Assembly: GCA_002408085.1 (NCBI GenBank)
Contig: DHQL01000007.1
Location: forward strand, 144,151 to 192,082
Reading direction: 5' to 3'
Length of the DNA: 47,932 bases
From: Spirochaeta sp. UBA5339
Lineage (GTDB): Bacteria; Spirochaetota; Spirochaetia; DSM-2461
A model generated the notes under the pieces. It was not told the DNA's origin. It did no database searches and saw only the letters and a list, made by a program, of their open reading frames with translations. This document shows positions 46,930 through 47,932 of the stretch, one piece after another. Each line of letters opens with the position of its first letter. Positions within the stretch are counted from its first letter, which is position 1. The position numbers were made by a program, and so were the translations under genes.

Positions 46930-47932
46930 TCAGGCCAGGCCGATCAGTCTGTCCACGGCATCCATATCAACTGCAGCCTCAACGGCATCGGCAATCCTTT
47001 CAAATTCCCTCTCCCTTAGGACCTCTTCGCTCTCTCCCGCCTCATCGGGCTGCCAGTCCAGGGAGATAAGAAAGGCCCGGCGCAGGGTAATGTTGTCGAA
47101 GATGCCGTGCATATAGCTTCCCCAGATTTTCCCGTTGGCCGAGACGGCGCCGTCACAGCTTCCATCGTCCCTGGAATAGAGGGCCCGTCCTTCTCCTGTG
47201 AGTTCGGTGCGTCCCATATGGATCTCATATCCCCGGCACTCCTGTCCGGTGAGGTTGCTGAAGAACCCGGGGCCCCCCAGCAGGCTGCCCCGGCTCTGTA
47301 CGGTTGTCTTGGATGGAGAAAACTCCGTCTCCAGGGGCAGAAGGTCCAGGGCATCGGTAGTGCCGCCGTCCCCTTCCACTCCTTCGGGATCCCTGATGAC
47401 CCGGCCCATCATCTGGTAGCCGCCGCAGATTCCCGCCACCGGGGTGCCCCGGCGGGCCATCTCTCTGATTCTGCCGAAGAGTCCCGTCTCTTTAAGCCAG
47501 TTCAGGTCCTTTATGGTGGTCTTGGTTCCGGGAAGGAGGACGGCCGCGGTGTTCTCGGGCAGCTCCGAGGGAGAGCTGACAAAGACCAGGCGCAGGCCCT
47601 TTTCCTTATGGAAGGGATCGAAGTCGTCGTAGTTGGACATATGGGGCAGTTTTATCACCGCCAGGGTAAGGCCGTCGGAGTCGCCGAAGCTTCTGTTGCG
47701 GTCGATAAAGACCGAATCCTCCTGGGCCAGATAGATATCGGGGATCATTGGAATGACACCCAGCACGGGAACGCCGCCGCAGCGATCCTCCAGCATCTTC
47801 AGTCCCGGTGTCAGCAGGGCGGGATCCCCCCTGAATTTGTTGATCAGAAATCCGGCGATCCTGTCCCGGTCTTCGTCCATCAGCTCCAGGGTGCCGTAGA
47901 GGGAGGCGAAGACGCCGCCCCTGTCGATATCC
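46930..47932 (-). CDS. cobQ: Cobyric acid synthase, C-terminal part (5' end outside window)
   Basis: The frame is open to the window edge at 47932. The first visible residues, 'DIDRGGVFASLYGTLEL', belong to the synthase domain, so an apparent ATG at 47880 is internal. The visible ~334 residues include 'FLINKFRGD', 'VLGVIPMI' and a type I glutamine amidotransferase domain with the catalytic Cys in 'VAGICGGYQMMG' and His in 'SYMHGIFDN'. CobQ (CbiP) amidates four side chains of adenosyl-cobyrinic a,c-diamide with glutamine and ATP, an intermediate step in B12 synthesis. The organism therefore makes or remodels corrinoids, which fits the B12-dependent mutase at 18182-20149. Confidence 0.93.
   Translation of the reverse strand, partial: DIDRGGVFASLYGTLELMDEDRDRIAGFLINKFRGDPALLTPGLKMLEDRCGGVPVLGVIPMIPDIYLAQEDSVFIDRNRSFGDSDGLTLAVIKLPHMSNYDDFDPFHKEKGLRLVFVSSPSELPENTAAVLLPGTKTTIKDLNWLKETGLFGRIREMARRGTPVAGICGGYQMMGRVIRDPEGVEGDGGTTDALDLLPLETEFSPSKTTVQSRGSLLGGPGFFSNLTGQECRGYEIHMGRTELTGEGRALYSRDDGSCDGAVSANGKIWGSYMHGIFDNITLRRAFLISLDWQPDEAGESEEVLREREFERIADAVEAAVDMDAVDRLIGLA

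Noticed and set aside
1..47932. CRISPR array, prophage, insertion sequence or integron
   Set aside because: No regular direct repeats, transposase, integrase or phage structural gene was found; codon use and gene density look even across the window.

Overview
The window reads as chromosomal DNA of a free-living, saccharolytic spirochaete. The best evidence is a class I (archaeal-type) lysyl-tRNA synthetase at 37848-39437, a form that among bacteria is typical of spirochaetes and some alphaproteobacteria. The density of two-component and c-di-GMP proteins and the glycosidases fit this. The assignment is an inference; no rRNA or tRNA gene is present. Genes are tightly packed on both strands, with many 4-30 base overlaps and several GTG/TTG starts.

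Layout. 1-2859: end of a sialate O-acetylesterase-like gene and a GH3 glycosidase. 2923-4942: YeiH-type transporter divergent from a LysR regulator. 4974-8222: TetR regulator, a membrane/transglutaminase fusion protein, and a polyferredoxin plus FMN-binding protein pair; matching palindromes precede the first two genes. 8283-14651 (minus): four-gene signalling operon of triple-receiver hybrid kinase, CheR, CheB and receiver-GGDEF. 14832-18160: iron-sulfur flavoprotein and a hybrid kinase with a periplasmic binding domain. 18182-23033 (minus): six-gene operon of KAS III-like synthase, VOC epimerase-like protein, SDR, NTF2/SnoaL-like protein and two glutamate-mutase-like subunits. 23203-26847: small unknown protein, hybrid kinase, PilZ protein. 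26848-27150: structured intergenic region with an 18-residue ORF and a strong terminator. 27151-30790: unknown protein, MYG1-like protein, PAS-GGDEF-EAL protein. 30839-35835: GH36 alpha-galactosidase, valine-pyruvate aminotransferase (AvtA), cation/proton antiporter. 35804-37733: C39-like peptidase, RlpA-SPOR protein, small exported protein. 37848-41901: lysyl-tRNA synthetase, iron alcohol dehydrogenase, PAS histidine kinase. 41937-47932: Era, ClpP, exported EEP-family lipoprotein, M29 aminopeptidase, RmuC, and the C-terminal part of cobyric acid synthase (CobQ).

The most unusual content is the operon at 18182-23033. Its last two genes encode apparently intact homologues of both subunits of adenosylcobalamin-dependent glutamate mutase. 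The B12-binding motif is perfect, and the pair equivalent to the adenosyl-contacting residues K326 and E330 is kept as R325 and E329. Of the residues that hold glutamate in the clostridial enzyme, R66, R149, H150, E171 and Y177 are replaced while R100 and Y181 are kept. The upstream genes encode a condensing enzyme, an epimerase-like protein, a ketoreductase-like protein and a cyclase/dehydratase-like fold. I infer a B12-dependent carbon-skeleton mutase with a new substrate inside a small acyl-chain or polyketide-like pathway. The product is unknown.

Four histidine kinases (three of them hybrid) besides the CheR/CheB-linked count below, two GGDEF proteins and one PilZ protein would make this a signalling-rich segment; counted exactly, there are four histidine kinases in total, three of them hybrids.
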